This document shows positions 62,405 to 64,000 of a DNA stretch of 64,000 bases, piece by piece. The notes beneath the pieces are model-generated. The model did not search any database. It was not told the DNA's origin and was given only the letters and a program-made list of their open reading frames with translations. Position 1 is the stretch's first letter, and every line of letters starts with the position of its first letter. A program made the translations under genes and the position numbers. Where the stretch lies: the NCBI GenBank assembly GCA_030647905.1, contig JAUSJA010000026.1, positions 62,001 to 126,000 of the forward strand, written 5' to 3'. The DNA is from Gemmatimonadaceae bacterium. GTDB taxonomy: Bacteria > Gemmatimonadota > Gemmatimonadetes > Gemmatimonadales > Gemmatimonadaceae.

Positions 62405-64000
62405 CTAGAACCTGAAGATTCTTCCGAGCGCTTTCTGGATCTTTTTCCCGAGACGGTCGGCCTGACGCTCGACTTTGCGACCGATCTCACCCGAGTCGGC
62501 CCAGCCCGGCATTTCTTCGTCTGGTGGACCGTGCTCCATGCATTCCGTGTGCGGGCCGGTGCCGGGCTTGAAGTACTCGAGCTTGCGGGCGGGACACCAT
62601 TCGTTGGCGATCCACCCCGTCGTCGGATCTATCATCACCGCTTCGCTCACCCCCGGCGGCGGCTGCCACGAACCCGGCGGTACTGCTTCGCGCCATCCCT
62701 GCGTGTAGAACTCCGCCCAGGCGGGTGACGCAAGGCGACCGCCCGACGCGTCGTGACTGATCGCGTGCGGATCATCGTATCCGAACCAGAATGCGGCGAC
62801 GAGATTGGGTGTATACCCGACGAACCAGACGTCGGTACCGTTGTTCGTCGTTCCGGTCTTGCCGGCGATCATTCCCTTCGCGCCGTAGTCGCGGATCGGG
62901 CGTCCCGTGCCGTAGTCCACCACTGCGCGCAGCATGGATGTCAATTCGTACGCGTCGCGCGGATCGAGCACTTGCTCCGGTGCGATGGTCTCGCTGCTCC
63001 ACAGCACTTCACCGTCACGCGATTCGATGCGGCGGACGAGACGAGGCGTGATGCGAAAACCGCCGTTCGCGAAAGGCGAGTACGCGCGCACGAGCTCGAT
63101 CGGCGTCACGTCGGCGGCGCCGAGCGCGACGGCGGGGTAATTGGGAATGTCGCTGTCTATTCCCAGCCGGTGAGCCCCTTCGATGATCCGTGACAGTCCC
63201 ACTGACTGGCTGACGCGGACCGCGGCAGCATTCGACGAGCGCATCAGTGCGCGACGAAAGGTGATCAGCCCGAGATATGAATCGTTGTAGTTGGAGGGCG
63301 ACCACACGTTCCTGCCCTGCACCACTTCCACCGGCTCGTCGCGCACGTCCGAGGCGGGGGAATATCCCGCGGCGAGCGCGGCGACGTACACGAACGGCTT
63401 GAACGCCGACCCCGGCTGTCGTTTCGCTTTCAGCGCGCGATTGTAGTTGCCACGCTCGTAACGCCGGCCTCCCGTGAGAGCGCGGATGTCGCCGTTCCGC
63501 GGATCGATCGCGACGGCCGCGCCCTGTATCGAGTGACGCGTGCCGTTCCACCATCCGCTCGACTCGGACTGGATCGCCGATGCGCGGCGTGCCACCGCTC
63601 TGTCGGCGGCGATCTGTGCGCGCCGATCGAGGGTCGTATATACGGTGTAATCGGAGACGTCGTCGTCACGATCCTTCAATACCGAGTCGGTGAACGCGCG
63701 CACCGCATCGAGCGCATACGAGTCACCGCGCGTGTCCGGCCTCCACTCGTCGCGCGCGATCTGGAGACCCGTGGCCGCCAGGCCGCTGAGCCGGCCTTTC
63801 GACACGTAGCCCTCCTTCACCATCAGGCCGAGCACGAGATTGCGTCGCGCAAGGGCGCGCCGCGGGTTGCGCCGGGGCGTGTAGTACGACGGAGCTTTCG
63901 GCAGTGCGGCGAGCATTGCCGCCTCGGGCAGAGCGAGCCGGCTCACGCTCTTGCCGAACAGATCGCGGCTCGCCGCCTCGATTCCATAGACGCCGTTCCC
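62405..64000 (-). CDS. Class A penicillin-binding protein, partial at right edge
   Basis: The frame stays open to the right edge, and the visible 531 residues start inside the glycosyltransferase domain (YGIEAASRDLFGKSVSRLAL, LPKAPSYYTPRRNP). The transpeptidase domain follows, with the SxxK motif in GSAFKPFVY, the SSN motif in MRSSNAAAVRVSQSVG and the KTG motif in AGKTGTTNNGTDVWFVGY. A C-terminal Cys/Pro-rich tail (WCPARKLEYFKPGTG) is present. It polymerises and cross-links peptidoglycan. Confidence 0.93.
   Translation of the reverse strand, partial: GNGVYGIEAASRDLFGKSVSRLALPEAAMLAALPKAPSYYTPRRNPRRALARRNLVLGLMVKEGYVSKGRLSGLAATGLQIARDEWRPDTRGDSYALDAVRAFTDSVLKDRDDDVSDYTVYTTLDRRAQIAADRAVARRASAIQSESSGWWNGTRHSIQGAAVAIDPRNGDIRALTGGRRYERGNYNRALKAKRQPGSAFKPFVYVAALAAGYSPASDVRDEPVEVVQGRNVWSPSNYNDSYLGLITFRRALMRSSNAAAVRVSQSVGLSRIIEGAHRLGIDSDIPNYPAVALGAADVTPIELVRAYSPFANGGFRITPRLVRRIESRDGEVLWSSETIAPEQVLDPRDAYELTSMLRAVVDYGTGRPIRDYGAKGMIAGKTGTTNNGTDVWFVGYTPNLVAAFWFGYDDPHAISHDASGGRLASPAWAEFYTQGWREAVPPGSWQPPPGVSEAVMIDPTTGWIANEWCPARKLEYFKPGTGPHTECMEHGPPDEEMPGWADSGEIGRKVERQADRLGKKIQKALGRIFRF

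Overview
The window is GC-rich bacterial chromosome with tightly packed genes, short intergenic gaps and many 4-bp ATGA or GTGA overlaps. The gene set points to an aerobic heterotroph of the Gemmatimonadota or a close relative: a caa3-type oxidase with cytochrome c fused to subunit II, Ser/Thr kinases fused to TPRs, a DUF1800/DUF1501 pair, many exported peptidases and a bifunctional homocysteine methyltransferase/MTHFR. This placement is an inference from gene content. No rRNA, tRNA, IS element or CRISPR array was recognised.

1-3.9 kb is an accessory, conflict-type island, all on the minus strand. It holds the N-terminal part of a TOTE-type archaeo-eukaryotic primase, running off the left edge. 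Directly upstream, in the same apparent transcription unit, is a DUF4160-DUF2442 pair with a good promoter whose spacer is a perfect palindrome. A second copy of the pair follows, with a gutted DUF4160 and a CcbP-like gene, then a CopG-like antitoxin beside a 5'-truncated BrnT toxin. Both DUF4160-DUF2442 modules carry a related palindrome at the same promoter position, which is the best candidate here for an undescribed system.

4.0-11.5 kb is the methionine region. A SAM-II riboswitch with a terminator-like hairpin precedes metH, then a homocysteine methyltransferase/MTHFR fusion, then a decayed TPR-kinase gene. 11.5-21.4 kb carries an acyl-CoA dehydrogenase, five peptidase-type genes (M24, M61, M42, M28, S33), endonuclease III and a cyclophilin. 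21.5-27.2 kb looks like an envelope-stress/efflux unit: ECF sigma factor, putative anti-sigma, Spy-like protein, TolC, MacA-like adaptor and MacB-like permease, with no ATPase gene.

27.2-38.9 kb carries CsbD, a kup remnant beside intact kup, an S4 protein, a Met-rich PDZ protein, an MbfA-like iron exporter, leuS, a chemoreceptor, and a divergent asparaginase-family/aspartate ammonia-lyase pair. 39.0-44.1 kb is the caa3 oxidase operon (coxB-coxA-coxC-coxD-ctaG). 44.1-64 kb holds dacB, a saccharopine-dehydrogenase-like gene, a GAF-GGDEF cyclase directly downstream of gyrA, a truncated EAL gene, a mechanosensitive-channel-like protein, a quinone-oxidoreductase-like MDR, sucB-lpdA, a PPK2, DUF1800/DUF1501 and a partial class A PBP at the right edge.
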